Assembly: GCA_038503075.1 (NCBI GenBank) | Contig: JBCAML010000005.1 | Span: forward strand, 1,054,001-1,118,000 | Direction of reading: 5' to 3' | From: Gyromitra esculenta | Lineage: Eukaryota > Ascomycota > Pezizomycetes > Pezizales > Discinaceae | Length of the DNA: 64,000 bases | Shown here: positions 12,696 to 26,763 of the stretch, in pieces | Layout of the letters: each line of letters opens with the position of its first letter | Numbering within the stretch: the first letter of the stretch is position 1 | Program-made: the position numbers and the translations under genes | Notes under the pieces: generated by a model | The model's database searches: none | The model's input: only the letters and a program-made list of their open reading frames with translations | What the model was told of the DNA's origin: nothing

Positions 12696-12785
12696 CTCAC
12701 GTCGCCGAGTTCCATGATCGTCACGTGATAGGTTAAACCACCCATTAACAGGTCACGTGGCGATCATGGAACTCGGCGACATGAG
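12696..12785. mobile_element. Short palindromic MITE-like element, copy A
   Basis: This 90-bp near-perfect hairpin is flanked by TA at 12694-12695 and 12786-12787. The arms begin CTCAYGTCGCCGA, pass through a 12-bp middle stem (GTTCCATGATCG) and continue to an E-box-like CACGTG near the loop. Left and right arms differ at only a few positions over about 33 bp. A second copy with the same outer and inner segments but a different middle stem is at 22476-22571. There is no coding capacity. TA flanks suggest movement by a Tc1/mariner-type transposase (inference). Confidence 0.75.
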
Positions 12786-12867
12786 TAGTCAGTTTTAGAC
12801 TAGGCCTGAACAGATGCCCAGGACACGTTTTTGGAATTCTAAGCCACAGTCCATACAATCAATTCAA

Positions 12868-13036
12868 ACCTAGGCCTAGAGTCGCTTACGGGGCCATAGC
12901 GGGACTCAGATATACGTAGGAATTATGCATAATACGCAGACGTTGCTCTATGGCTTCCTTAGGATGCCCACCAAAAAACTTGAAATCAACAATACCCCTG
13001 TGGGCGCCATACACCCGCGAGCGACTCTAACTTAGG
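12868..13036. repeat. Imperfect inverted-repeat pair, possible decayed MITE
   Basis: ACCTAGGCCTAGAGTCGCT at the left is matched in reverse complement by a sequence around 13020-13036 reading ACCTAAGTTAGAGTCGCT, with further loose matching inward (CGGGG and CGGGT). The arms have an indel and several mismatches, and I cannot define a clean target duplication. It sits just downstream of the palindromic element at 12696-12785. Confidence 0.35.
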
Positions 13037-16000
13037 TCTCTAAACGTACCGGAATTCTAAGCGGATGGGGCAATTTCACATACTTACATGCAGCTATATT
13101 GAGCGCTCACTTTCTTACCTACCATTGTGGTTAAGATAAGCTCGATTATAGGAGAAGCCATATATTTCTGCATAATAAAGAGCCTTAGGTACATGTATAT
13201 GTAAAATATAAGTAGCGAAATAACTGAATATACACGTAAGGTCTAGTGATTTTGGTCAAAGATGAACCCTATGCTAAGAGAGTTATCCTATTTCACCAGT
13301 TTAATCCTGACGAGAATATTTAGGTAAAGAGGAACGGAGATTGCAAGCACAAGTGATCATAACTTGTAGCTATAGCGCCGATGAGTTAATTCAATTGAAT
13401 TATATACAAGACCGAACAAGCCCCATCGACAAGGTTCAAAGTGTTCAATGAGAAGCTGAATTTTTTATCAGAGAGGCGGCATAACAAACGTGGCGAAAAA
13501 AATGATTCGCAGTTAATACGGTCTGAGTAAATATCCAGATCAAGTGGCCTAGTATTGCCAGCGTACGTACAGTGCTGCCCGGAAAATGGTGGCACCTTCC
13601 TCTCTATATATCGAGCACGACTTGTCGGCGGATTGAAGTGATAGTTTCTGTAGGAGGCCTAGGTGGCTATTTAAAGTTGTTAGATTTTGGAATGTCAATA
13701 TTTCCATAGTTTTGATCGCTTTTGACTTACAGTCCCCTAGCTTGATCGATAACTACTCAGTTTACTATCAATAGGTTGTAGGGTTCCGGGACTTTGCGGA
13801 CGTGATAGACTGTACATACATAGCAGTATCCCTACACTTATAGTAACTGTTACAGAATGTAGACTACATATAGTTTACTTGCGTGATGTAAACTCTATTG
13901 CAGGGATTTTGGCTTTCGATCCCACCCCATCAACGCCCTTGAATAGCCATTGGCCGGGTGCCTATGATTAGTTGCATGAATATAAGCCTCTGTTGAAACG
14001 TTCTCTAAATGGGGCCTTTCTTCTTCTCTTAGCTAGCAAGAAACGTTGTGGGCGTCATAGCATAGATAACTCGATTCGAGCGAGAATAAGGAGTTTCCCG
14101 GGCCCTTATAATTACCCTTTTTAGTGGGGGAGAGAGGAGTATTATATATCGATTTAGAGTTTTAGCAAGGTGGACTTCGAAACCTTTTCAACAGTTGAAA
14201 GGTTCAAGCCTTGATCGCTAATAACTTATACGCAACGAGTGACTTGCGATGATACAGCTTTTTCGAGCTGGAGGCCAATTTTTGGGTTATCAATGAAAGC
14301 TCATTATTTTTAGTCTTGTCAATCTATATTGGTTCTTTTCGATACTAAAGTACCGTATTATCTTGTCTAGCTCTAACTAACTAGCGCTAAGGGACTGACA
14401 TAAAGTACGAAATAAGATCGACTTTTCCATCTGCACATACGCAGAGAGTCAGCTTTCCCAAATTTAAACCAGACACAATTTTCGGCCCGAGAGTACGTAC
14501 GTACTGAGAGTAGGAACCAACTCCGCGGAGGCGGCCTGTGATTCTATGTATCCTTAGACCCCTCGATGATGTTTTCTGAGAGAGAAACTTTATTTCAGCC
14601 TCCTGGCACGAGTTACTTATGCACGAGATAATAAAATACATGTATGTACATAGCTATAAATTGTAATCATAAGCACATGTCTATTTGGCACGTAAAAATT
14701 AAGCTGTGTAGAATTTAAATGTATTGGCAAAACCAATAGCTTAAATCGTACCTGGCATACTACTAGTATAGGTAGTATGACTGACAACGGTTGATCATAT
14801 GTCGGTAGCCTATATCTCAAGCTCTTAAGATATCAAACCTGCTTCTTCCATGGCCATACATGCAGCCTTAGAAACATGAGCTAGCACAAAACATGGGCCC
14901 ACATGTAACTACCGGCTTCCGACATCAGATCAATTTAGGTATCCACTTCTTTGTCCATTCTCATGCACGCGACTATCCGAAATCACTGGGAAAATAGATT
15001 TGCTGCGAACGGCAAAATACAAATAATCCCCTTAAGGTACCCATCAACAGTCGTCTGGGTAAGTATGAATTGAATCAGTAAGCAATGAGGTGCACGGTGT
15101 TTATTAGGGGAGTACGTGTATGCATAGAGTTTTTTAAACCAACCTCCTTTCGTCCCGATCTGTTTGCGATTTTTTTGGTGGAAGTTGTTTGTACATGTGT
15201 CACTAGCTTTTGGGCGAATGTGCATTAAAAAATGTTGCAATTGGGTGTAGATAGACTGCTAGCAAACGTTAACATGGAGCATTATGTGAGCCTCTCTGCA
15301 GACCGGGCAGAGAATGGGCTGGACGGTGTCGTGATCCGTCTTCTTTAACTGGATGGGACCCAGGGAAAGTATTTCCATTGCTCACATGGCCATAGTGCAT
15401 GGTCCCTCCTGCATTCGACCCAAAAGAACGGAACCCATGCGCAGGGTCGCGGGAAACGATAACATCTCAGGGGTCTTCTGATGTGTACTGAATGCTCATG
15501 TGCTGCATAGCTCCCATGGGGATTAAATATAACCTTGCGAAGATAAGCATCTAAAGTATTTCCACTGATTGTGGGGTGAAGTGCGGGGTGTGTGCGGGGA
15601 AGGGGTTGAGGTTAATACGTATGCCCTGCCCTAGCTTGTAGAATTAACATTTCGTAAGCAGTATCCTAGTCTCTCGAGCTTGGAAAAGAGAGAAAAGCTA
15701 CAGCAGCTAGTAACGGAATATGCCCCGACCCTCGAACAATGTGGGTGAAACTTTCTTGACTCAAGGAGCTATGGGAATGTTGGTGAATAATCTATTCCTG
15801 AGTTGATGGAGTAACGTACGTTTCACGATACCTCATTTTCAACACTCAGGTTCTACGGTTCACCTAGGATACAGAATCGCTTAGAAACTGGCGCGCAGCC
15901 TTTCGAGTATTTTATCTATTTTTCTAGCTATATCGATACCTTTTTGTTATGTCTTGGAAGAAGGTATCTTACATATCGGCTTTAGTCATAGTGTCCAGCA

Positions 16001-17886
16001 AGACTAAATGTAGCTATAGGGCCATAGCAAGACCCTAAGTTAGATTAAATTTCTGCCTGTTTGGGAACGTTAAGTCGTCTTAAGGATTGCATGCGTTGTT
16101 CATGGAGTTAAGCTGTTATTAGGATGGTAACGAGAAGCTAAGACGGTAGGCGTTGGGTATTGAGAGGTACATGGAAGTTCGTCCCATGTCCATAGCAGCA
16201 CCAGCTAGCCTCGGTCTATTTGTACAGTTAATCCCGACAGGAATACGTACATGTGATGCTGCCATATTATATTTTTGAGATTTTTATTCTGGAACATCTC
16301 TTACAGTTCTTTTCCTTTACTTGTTTGGAAAATTGTGGTGGGTTGATATTCACTAACAGATTAGAGTCTAGGGAGTCGATATTGGATTCAAGATCTTGAG
16401 AAGCATGTCTGCTGCAGGTTGGGAATAGATAATCTCACAGATGTCTGGGATGAGTACATGTAGCTGCAGCAAGAGGCAGCAAAGCTTGAGGAGAAACCCT
16501 GTAAAAACACACGACAGAACAGGGACCAAGGAACATGACACGTTTTCCCCAAACATAGCTTTAAATTTCAACTTTACCACCCAACCCTAGAGTCCGAATC
16601 CATCTGCAGCCTCGGCCCGGCGAACTTCTTGCCATCGCGCCTTTAATATAGATGATTTTTTATAGCTCCAATTAAATTTACAATTGGCAGTACATGTATC
16701 ACGGGTTGTTTTGGCGAGGTTGATTCAGTGACTTCAAGTGGATAAACAAGTACGGGATCTAGGTATCTCCGAGACATCTCCCCGCTCGACGGCTCGGCCC
16801 TCCGAGCCAGAACTCCGCCCAATCAAGCATATCGCCGTCGTCATATCAGTGCTCTACTGATCATTTGTACTAGTACCATCCCTTCTGCTGCTATCTTGGG
16901 CCAACATCGGATTCAAAGGGCCTAGTTTGATCGACATACATACGACAGAGGTAACGCTGTAGTATGCGCTGTGTGTGTGTACATACGGCATTCCAGGAGT
17001 CGGGGGTCCCCAAGTAATTTAATTGTCTGCTTCCGAGAAGCGCGCATAACTCAACCTGCCAGCTCACCTCATCGACAGCAAAAATTCACGATACATCTGA
17101 GTCTTCCAGAAAGGGCATCTCATTCTACACCTTCTTTCTCGTTAAGCTTTCGGTACCGTACTTGGATCTTAGCCTTTATTTTTCCGGCAGCAGCGATCAG
17201 TCCCGGAGTCTCGGGGACACGCAAGTCAGCGGCCTGTTTTGTGACGTGATTTGTCGTATTTCGAGTTCCGGTGGGCGGATTAACGCTGGGCAACAGTTTA
17301 TTGTAGCGGGAGGTGGCATCAAAGAGCATCAAGAGGATTTTCTGTGGGAAAAGGGAACGGCCAACGAGCAGTGGACGAACCAACGACATCCCCTCAGACC
17401 CTCTTTTCCGCTCATTTGTTTGTGTTTTGATTTCTGTTAGGCTTGAGATTCGTAGATATCTCTAAATCTTCATCTCTATAGCCAACAGTAGTAATTTTTC
17501 GAAACCTTCCGTCAACTGTGTTGGAACGGACTTATTCTAGACTAGATATTGTGGTTTTATCCAGCAGGTATGTTGCTTTTATCACCAGCCCTATCAGCCA
17601 GGTCCAGCCCGGGCTACCAGGAGTCTCGAAAATGTATTGGATCTTATATTTTCGACCATTTATCCTCTTACCCTGTTTTCCCTCGCCGATTCCCGATTCC
17701 CGATCTTCTCCTCGTTTTCTATGCGCCCGGCGATTCTGGATCGATTTCAAATAAATCGTCACCACCCCGTTTTCCATCAACACTACACCATGTCTACGCA
17801 TCGTATGCTAACTGCGTTCCTACATTAACAGTGGCATCAACTGAAGTACTGCCGGGAAGGAGAAAAAGGTCTTTGTTTCTCTTGAC

Positions 17887-21602
<3,716 letters not shown>

Positions 21603-22132
21603 CTACTGAATACATTTCTTTCTGTTTAAGTTTTCTCATCAGTTTTTCTTCTATGTCTTTTTTTTGTCTTTTTTTCCCTTTTTGGGGGGGTTATGCTGGA
21701 TGTTAGCATTATGGAGCATGGGGCGATTTCTATTTAAAAAAAGAATATATCTATAGTAATTGCAAGCCTATTTGGTGCAGGCTTACAATTTCTTGTATGT
21801 TTCTCTCCTTTTTCAATGGTCATTTTCATTTTCAATAGCATGTAGGATGAAGATTTTCTTTTTACTTGAGAGCTTATAGTTAGGCGTATAAGGCAGGCTG
21901 TTTTTGTTAGAGAGAGGTCTTGATGGCAATTGATTATCACACTGGGTTTTTGCGCGACTACGTCCACTCGAGCTTAGTTAGGTTTATAGCTCTCGACCAG
22001 AGGTTGAAGTCGTTTGTGAGCACGCGACAGAGATCCGGTGGGTATCCGTGACCCCACTAATCTTACACTTCATAGCTACAACCAGTTTCGGAATCGTGAG
22101 ACTATTTCAAGAATCGCTAGGGATACCGTATA

Positions 22133-22260
22133 CTTGTTAGCAGGCATACGAACCAGAAAACATGGGGAGCGTGGCTTTGTACGCTGCGGCATTAGGCACG
22201 GATTCCGTGGCATACAAAGCCACACCCCCATGTTTTCTGGTTCGTATGCCTGCTAACAAG
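22133..22260. mobile_element. MITE-like hairpin element with 50-bp arms
   Basis: This 128-bp element begins CTTGTTAGCAGGCATACGAA and ends with its reverse complement, with TA (part of TATA) on both sides at 22131-22132 and 22261-22262. The arms match over about 50 bp with only a few differences near the centre, leaving a loop of roughly 25 bp. It encodes nothing. It has no sequence similarity that I can see to the other inverted repeats in the window, so it is a separate family. Confidence 0.85.
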
Positions 22261-22475
22261 TATATTCTTCAAATACGACCTGTATCTGTCATGAGCTAAA
22301 CCTAATACGGTACAAAACGTGGCCAAATTATCGGTATCCTACCACTCAGAAGGTTTCTTGAGAGAATCACATAAACGATATGTGGCTCATGCAAATTGCA
22401 AGCTTTTGACTGGGCCATCTAGTACTATATTAAGTTTAGCTTGGGTAAAGTGCAGGTCGTACCTGAAGAGTACTA

Positions 22476-22571
22476 CTCATGTCATCGACAACAGACTGAA
22501 CCACGTGACCGTATATAGCAAATTCACCCAAAACCAGGTCACGTGGTTCAGTCGGTTGTCGGCGACATGAG
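22476..22571. mobile_element. Short palindromic MITE-like element, copy B
   Basis: This 96-bp hairpin is flanked by TA at 22474-22475 and 22572-22573. The arms start CTCATGTCRYCGA, then a 12-bp middle stem (right arm in reverse complement CAACCGACTGAA), then CCACGTGACC next to the loop. The outer and inner parts match copy A at 12696-12785, but the middle stem does not. The right-hand TA is shared with the next element, which is inserted directly beside it. Confidence 0.8.
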
Positions 22572-22573
22572 TA

Positions 22574-22800
22574 CTACGGGTGTAGGGGTAAGTGATGCAA
22601 AGTGGCGGTGCTGCGGGTACGCAAGCACCAACCTTCACTTACAAAATGTGCCCAAAATCACTATCATGACGAAGTTAATAAATATACAAAGATAGAAGAT
22701 ACAAGAATGATTGAAAATCGCTGTAATAACTAGTGTGAAGAAGAGTTCGGTTTGGACCTAAGGCACCGCCGCTTTGAATCACTTATCCCTACACCCGTAG
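22574..22800. mobile_element. MITE-like element of the CTACGGGTGTAGG family, copy 1
   Basis: This 227-bp element is flanked by TA at 22572-22573 and 22801-22802. Its inverted ends are about 38 bp with three mismatches, starting CTACGGGTGTAGGGRTAAGT and reaching GGCGGTGC. The interior is AT-rich and non-coding. It lies end to end with copy B of the palindromic family on the left and with another member of its own family on the right. Confidence 0.85.
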
Positions 22801-22802
22801 TA

Positions 22803-23035
22803 CAGGTGTAGGAGAAAGTCTGTCGACAGGTGGTGGTGCAGCTAGCTCTTTCTCCCAGGAATCCGGGCTCGTGTAAATTCACAATTTTACCAATCAACTT
22901 GGTTAGATATTTGATACATAGCACTCTTCGTTATTTACCATTTTTATCAGGCCTCTCTGGAGTTTTAGAGTAGGAACGAAAACTGCCAGCTCTTATTTGC
23001 ACCGCCACCTGTCGACAGACTTTCCCCTACATCCG
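22803..23035. mobile_element. MITE-like element of the CTACGGGTGTAGG family, copy 2
   Basis: This 233-bp element is flanked by TA at 22801-22802 and 23036-23037, sharing the left TA with copy 1. The inverted ends are about 37 bp with four mismatches, containing GTGTAGGRGAAAGTCTGTCG and reaching GGTGGYGGTGC. Its right end carries an extra TAC-type extension (CCGTAGTAC) like copy 1, so the exact border could shift by three bases. It is non-coding. Confidence 0.8.
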
Positions 23036-23212
23036 TAGTACTGGTGCCCCTCTTCACGCTCGACATTCTGATGTTCTTCTTTCGCTGGGTAAAATTTAAT
23101 TATCTCTGTCTCTGAAACCTCTCTACTTTATGCAAGCTTGCTGTGAAAATTTAAGGGCTTCCGTGGTCTTGAGTTGGGTTGGCGGTAGAGTTTCACACTG
23201 CCAGCACCGCCG

Positions 23213-23246
23213 CCTGGTGATAGACTTTCCCCTACACCCGTAGTAC
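23213..23246. repeat. Solo right end of the CTACGGGTGTAGG MITE family
   Basis: GCACCGCCGCCTGGTGATAG followed by ACTTTCCCCTACACCCGTAG matches the right terminus of the two neighbouring elements, but I find no matching left terminus between 23038 and 23213. It may be a copy whose left end was lost, or the right end of an older element interrupted by the nested copies. Confidence 0.7.
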
Positions 23247-23477
23247 ATACAGTATTGGGATGCGCCCCACATTGAATTACCTCGCACTACTCTGTTTTCA
23301 AACCGGCGATCTCAGTTATCTACATAACAGGGAAATTTAGTTCTATAGTCTAATTATGGCGTCATCGCAGATTCAACTACAGTATTTGAAATGGTTCCCG
23401 GAATATTAAGGTGACACATTGTTCTATCCTCCGCAGAGAATCCCCACAAATCTCGCAAAATTCACAAAACTAAAACA

Positions 23478-24298
23478 ATGCCACACCCAGATGCAGACAA
23501 CCATCCAGTTGCTACTGGTCCCGCAAAGGCTGTTGTAGACCGTCACCAAGAACCTCAGAATCTCGTGCTATACGGTAGCTGGTTCTGCCCCTTTGGTTTG
23601 TTTGCCCCGCTTAAGATAGAATACCCAATTCCCCCAGCTCCTTTTTGGATATATTCTAAATTTTAACCTTTACACTAGTTCAGCGGGTATGGCTCGTTTT
23701 GGAAGAAAAGAAGGTACCTTACCAGTGGGTTGAAATCAATCCATACCACAAGCCAGAATCACTTATGAGAATCAACCCTCGCGGTCTTGTACCGACGCTT
23801 GAATACAACGGAAGGGCTCTCTACGAGTCCAGCGTCATCTGTGAGTTCATTGAGGACGCCTATCCAGGTTTTCCAAAACTACTGCCGGAAGATGCGTATG
23901 ACAGGGCCTACTCCAGGCTCTGGAGCGACTTCGTGTCCACTAGGATCATCCCAGCGTATCATCGCTATCTACAATTTCAACCAACTAGCGACGAAGTTGG
24001 GTTGGAAGAGAAACGACAAGAGTTCTTAGGACACTTGCTCGATTTCTCCAAGGCTATGAAAGAGCCTAAGGAAGGAGGTTTTTTCTTCGGCGGTACGAAG
24101 CCGAGCATGGTAGACTTAATTGCTGTTCCTTGATTACAGAGACTATGGGCTTTAGATGAATATAAAGGTCCACTTAATATTCCCCAAACAGAAGAATGGG
24201 GAAGGTGGAATGCTTGGGCAAAGGGCTTAGGTGGGCTAGAGAGCTACAAGGAAACGGAAAGTGAGAGGGAACATATGAGGAAGATTTACAAACGATAG
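23478..24298 (+). pseudogene. Omega-type glutathione S-transferase with an internal TGA
   Basis: This resembles omega-class or dehydroascorbate-type glutathione transferases, which use a catalytic cysteine for thiol transfer. Exons are 23478-23595 and 23679 onward; the 83-bp intron (23596-23678) lies after the active-site Cys37 in WFCPF, and the join gives FCPFVQRVWLVLEE. The thioredoxin-like half (INPRGLVPTLE, YESSVICEFIED) and most of the helical C-terminal half are intact. After DLIAVP a TGA at 24131-24133 interrupts the frame, at a place where the family commonly has Trp (TGG). The same frame then continues for 54 sense codons (RLWALDEYKGPLN, EEWGRWNAWAKG) to a TAG at 24296-24298. The 190-aa product would lack the last helices; read through, it would be about 245 aa, the normal size. 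It is a recent nonsense allele, a readthrough stop, or a sequencing error. Confidence 0.85.
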
Positions 24299-24819
24299 TA
24301 GGCATCCAAATATGATTTATTTTAGGATAGCTCTTTAGCTTTATGCTAACACACCTGTTAAAGCGCCGATAATACTGCCTAAAGCGAGGCTGCAAAGGCT
24401 ATTAGAGCAGGCAAAGCGATTCCTTAATCAAATTAAGGGATACCTAAGTAGACCTAGTTTGAAGTTCAGCCGCCCGTAGATACTTATCTCAGACATGAAT
24501 TATTACAGTATATAAGATTAGCTATTATCGGAACGATCACACCCTATTATGATAAAAATCACGGTTTTCTAAGCATTCTCATCCGATACAGTGTTTAACA
24601 AATACGAAACAAATTCTCCAATTTTCCCAAAACATTATTTGTGACTCTTGGCAGTGAACGAACATGAACCTTATTCTAAGAACAAAGACTTACAAAAAAT
24701 TACTAATAAACAAAGAATACTAATATAAAGAATATTCTAAGCTTTAAGAACTCACTTGTTTACCCCCCTAAGGTCATGTAGAAGCCTTCGCTCAAAGGTG
24801 ATTGGGGTTGTTATGCAAT
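24299..24819. other. Intergenic region between GST and membrane protein
   Basis: About 520 bp of AT-rich DNA holds the 3' flank of the glutathione transferase locus and the promoter of the next gene. I see no reading frame, repeat or RNA gene that I can support. Confidence 0.6.
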
Positions 24820-26763
24820 ATGCCTCCGCACCAACTTAATACTCCAGCGCGATCGTCATTAAGGGAGAAGGGATCCAGAAGCCAAGGAAAGAGTGTGAGC
24901 TTTGTGATAGATCCTGTACCTTTCCGTGGACCTGATACTGCTCCTTCAGCCCAAAAACAAAGCTTTAGGCCCATCGAAGATGGGCAAAACATCACCATCC
25001 AATCCGTAACCCAAAATGACGATCCCACCGATATAAACTATACCACGACAGACGAAGAAGAAGACGAGTTCAAGGATGAACCATACGAAGATGTATCCCC
25101 ATTTGAATCTGAGGACGAAAGCGAGGATAGCAACTCCGAGGAAGGTTCAGAGGAAAGATATGTCGATGAGAGAGACTTTTATTTAGCAGAACGGGAGGCT
25201 GCAGTGAGAAAGCTTGTCTTTAACCCAACACGCGACCTTCAAAGAACACCTCCACATTCACCAGACAATTCAACACTGAGAAGTAAAATTATCACAGTCC
25301 AGAGACGCAGAGACCCATCGAATCCAGTTACAATATTGCGGCGTAATATGGGTGAAAAATTATCAACCCTTCAGCGTGGACACAACGCAAACCAGCCAAC
25401 AGTCAAAGACTCCCAGAAAGTTAAGGTGAAAATAAGTAACCAAGGAAGCCCTCAGCTTCAAAATACACCAGATGCTCAACTTCGAAGACAAATGATAGAG
25501 AGAGATACGCCATCTGGACCAGCCGGATCGGGATTCAGCAGGTAAACCACAATCCGGCTTACCATGATTTACTTTCGAAACGTATACTTATAATCTTACA
25601 GCGCCTTAGAAGACCCAAGGGCTCTTCTTAAAGCTCGACGTAATCTTAATGAGTATTTCGCCGACGGTTTTGCACAAACCCCTGCCGGACCTCCACCTCC
25701 CTTTCTTTCTGATGATCTACTTCCTAGATCTCCAGGCTTAGGCCCTTTAAAGGTTTTCAGCTTCAATATCGCTTTCTTCTTCTTAGCAATATTGAGTATC
25801 TACGCCTTCATAAATACATCTGAAGTACTTCAAGGGATCGTCTCTTTGCCAAAGTCGATCTTTTATGTTGTCGGCAATCCTAAATCGGCAATCCCTGGAA
25901 TATCTACCATAGCGCTCGCCGTACCCCAATACATTATCTGCGCGATAATCGCTTGCGAGTCTACATCCAAGAACCGCCTAAAAATTATCACCATGATAGC
26001 AACAGATACCACCATAGATTTGACATCACTTAGCCAATTCGCAGATTTAGTAACAGTAATAGGGAGACCTCTGATCTTAAATTCAGCTGGTAATAGTCTC
26101 GCCGAGGCCAGCGTCGAGACAGCGTCATGGCGTGATAGCGCAGCGATAAAAACGATGAAAGATCTTGCCCACGACTACCAAGACGCTCACTTAGACCTCA
26201 GACTCATGATCGGCGGATCTCAAAACTTTGTCAGATACACCACCAAGAAATGGGCCGACTTTAGTGGATTTCTAACAGATCAGATTCCGCAAGGAGTAAG
26301 AGAGGGTATCGATTTGCCAAGGGGGTGGACAAACAACATTCCTGCCGTTCGAAAAAAGTATTCCGCCAAAGCCCTGAAAACATACTACAGATTCTTCCGC
26401 AAAGAGATGGTTTCCTCATACCAGTATATCTATTCACTTATGGAGAGAAGCGAGAAGTCTCTTAATGATACTGTAAAGCGAAGTCGAGAAATCCATGAGG
26501 CTGGAGTTTACGAGTCGTTGGGGGAGCTGAAGATAGTTGAGCCGTTGCTGGGGTTGGTCTGTGAGATGCGGAAACATGTTGCTATTCAGATAAAGTTCTT
26601 TGAAGCTGACGATGAAATTCTGGGTGACTCGATTGGTGAGGGCTTCGATCTTGGTACCCTCAAGTGGAGAATGGAGTCACTTTGGGCTTCTGTGACTATT
26701 CTCCAAGATGCGGCGGCTGGAAGGGCCATCAAACCAAACACTGGGAAAGCCACCATAAGGTAG
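24820..26763 (+). CDS. Predicted two-TM membrane protein, function unknown
   Basis: Two exons (24820-25541 and 25602-26763), with a 60-bp intron, give 627 aa. Residues 1 to about 245 look disordered, with a strongly acidic stretch around 80-120 (TTDEEEDEFKDEP, ESEDESEDSNSEEGSEE). Two hydrophobic segments follow, at about 288-310 (FNIAFFFLAILSIYAFI) and 341-359 (LAVPQYIICAIIACES). The C-terminal 270 residues are soluble and mostly helical in character. I do not recognise a named family. The ATG at 24820 is the first in this frame; an in-frame TTG at 24802 is not used here. An organelle or endomembrane protein with a long acidic N-terminal tail is a reasonable guess and no more. Confidence 0.78.

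Larger units (their letters stand above)
11757..17886. other. 6.1-kb gene-free region between divergent genes
   Basis: It lies between the 5' ends of the permease (minus) and the 916-aa protein (plus), so both promoters sit here. I find no reading frame with recognisable protein features and no transposon coding remnant. It contains the palindromic element at 12696-12785, a weaker inverted-repeat pair at about 12868-13036, and at least four of the recurring TACATGTA palindromes (13190, 14637, 16455, 16691). A short imperfect hairpin, GAAACCTTTTCAAC..GTTGAAAGGTTC, sits near 14178-14204. Confidence 0.6.
21603..23477. other. Intergenic region packed with MITE-like elements
   Basis: The 3' flank of the 916-aa gene is T-rich (21610-21700), as expected for a 3' UTR. 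From 22131 to about 23246, more than half the sequence is inverted-repeat elements, listed separately. The last 230 bp before 23478 should be the promoter and leader of the glutathione transferase gene. I see no other coding region. Confidence 0.7.
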
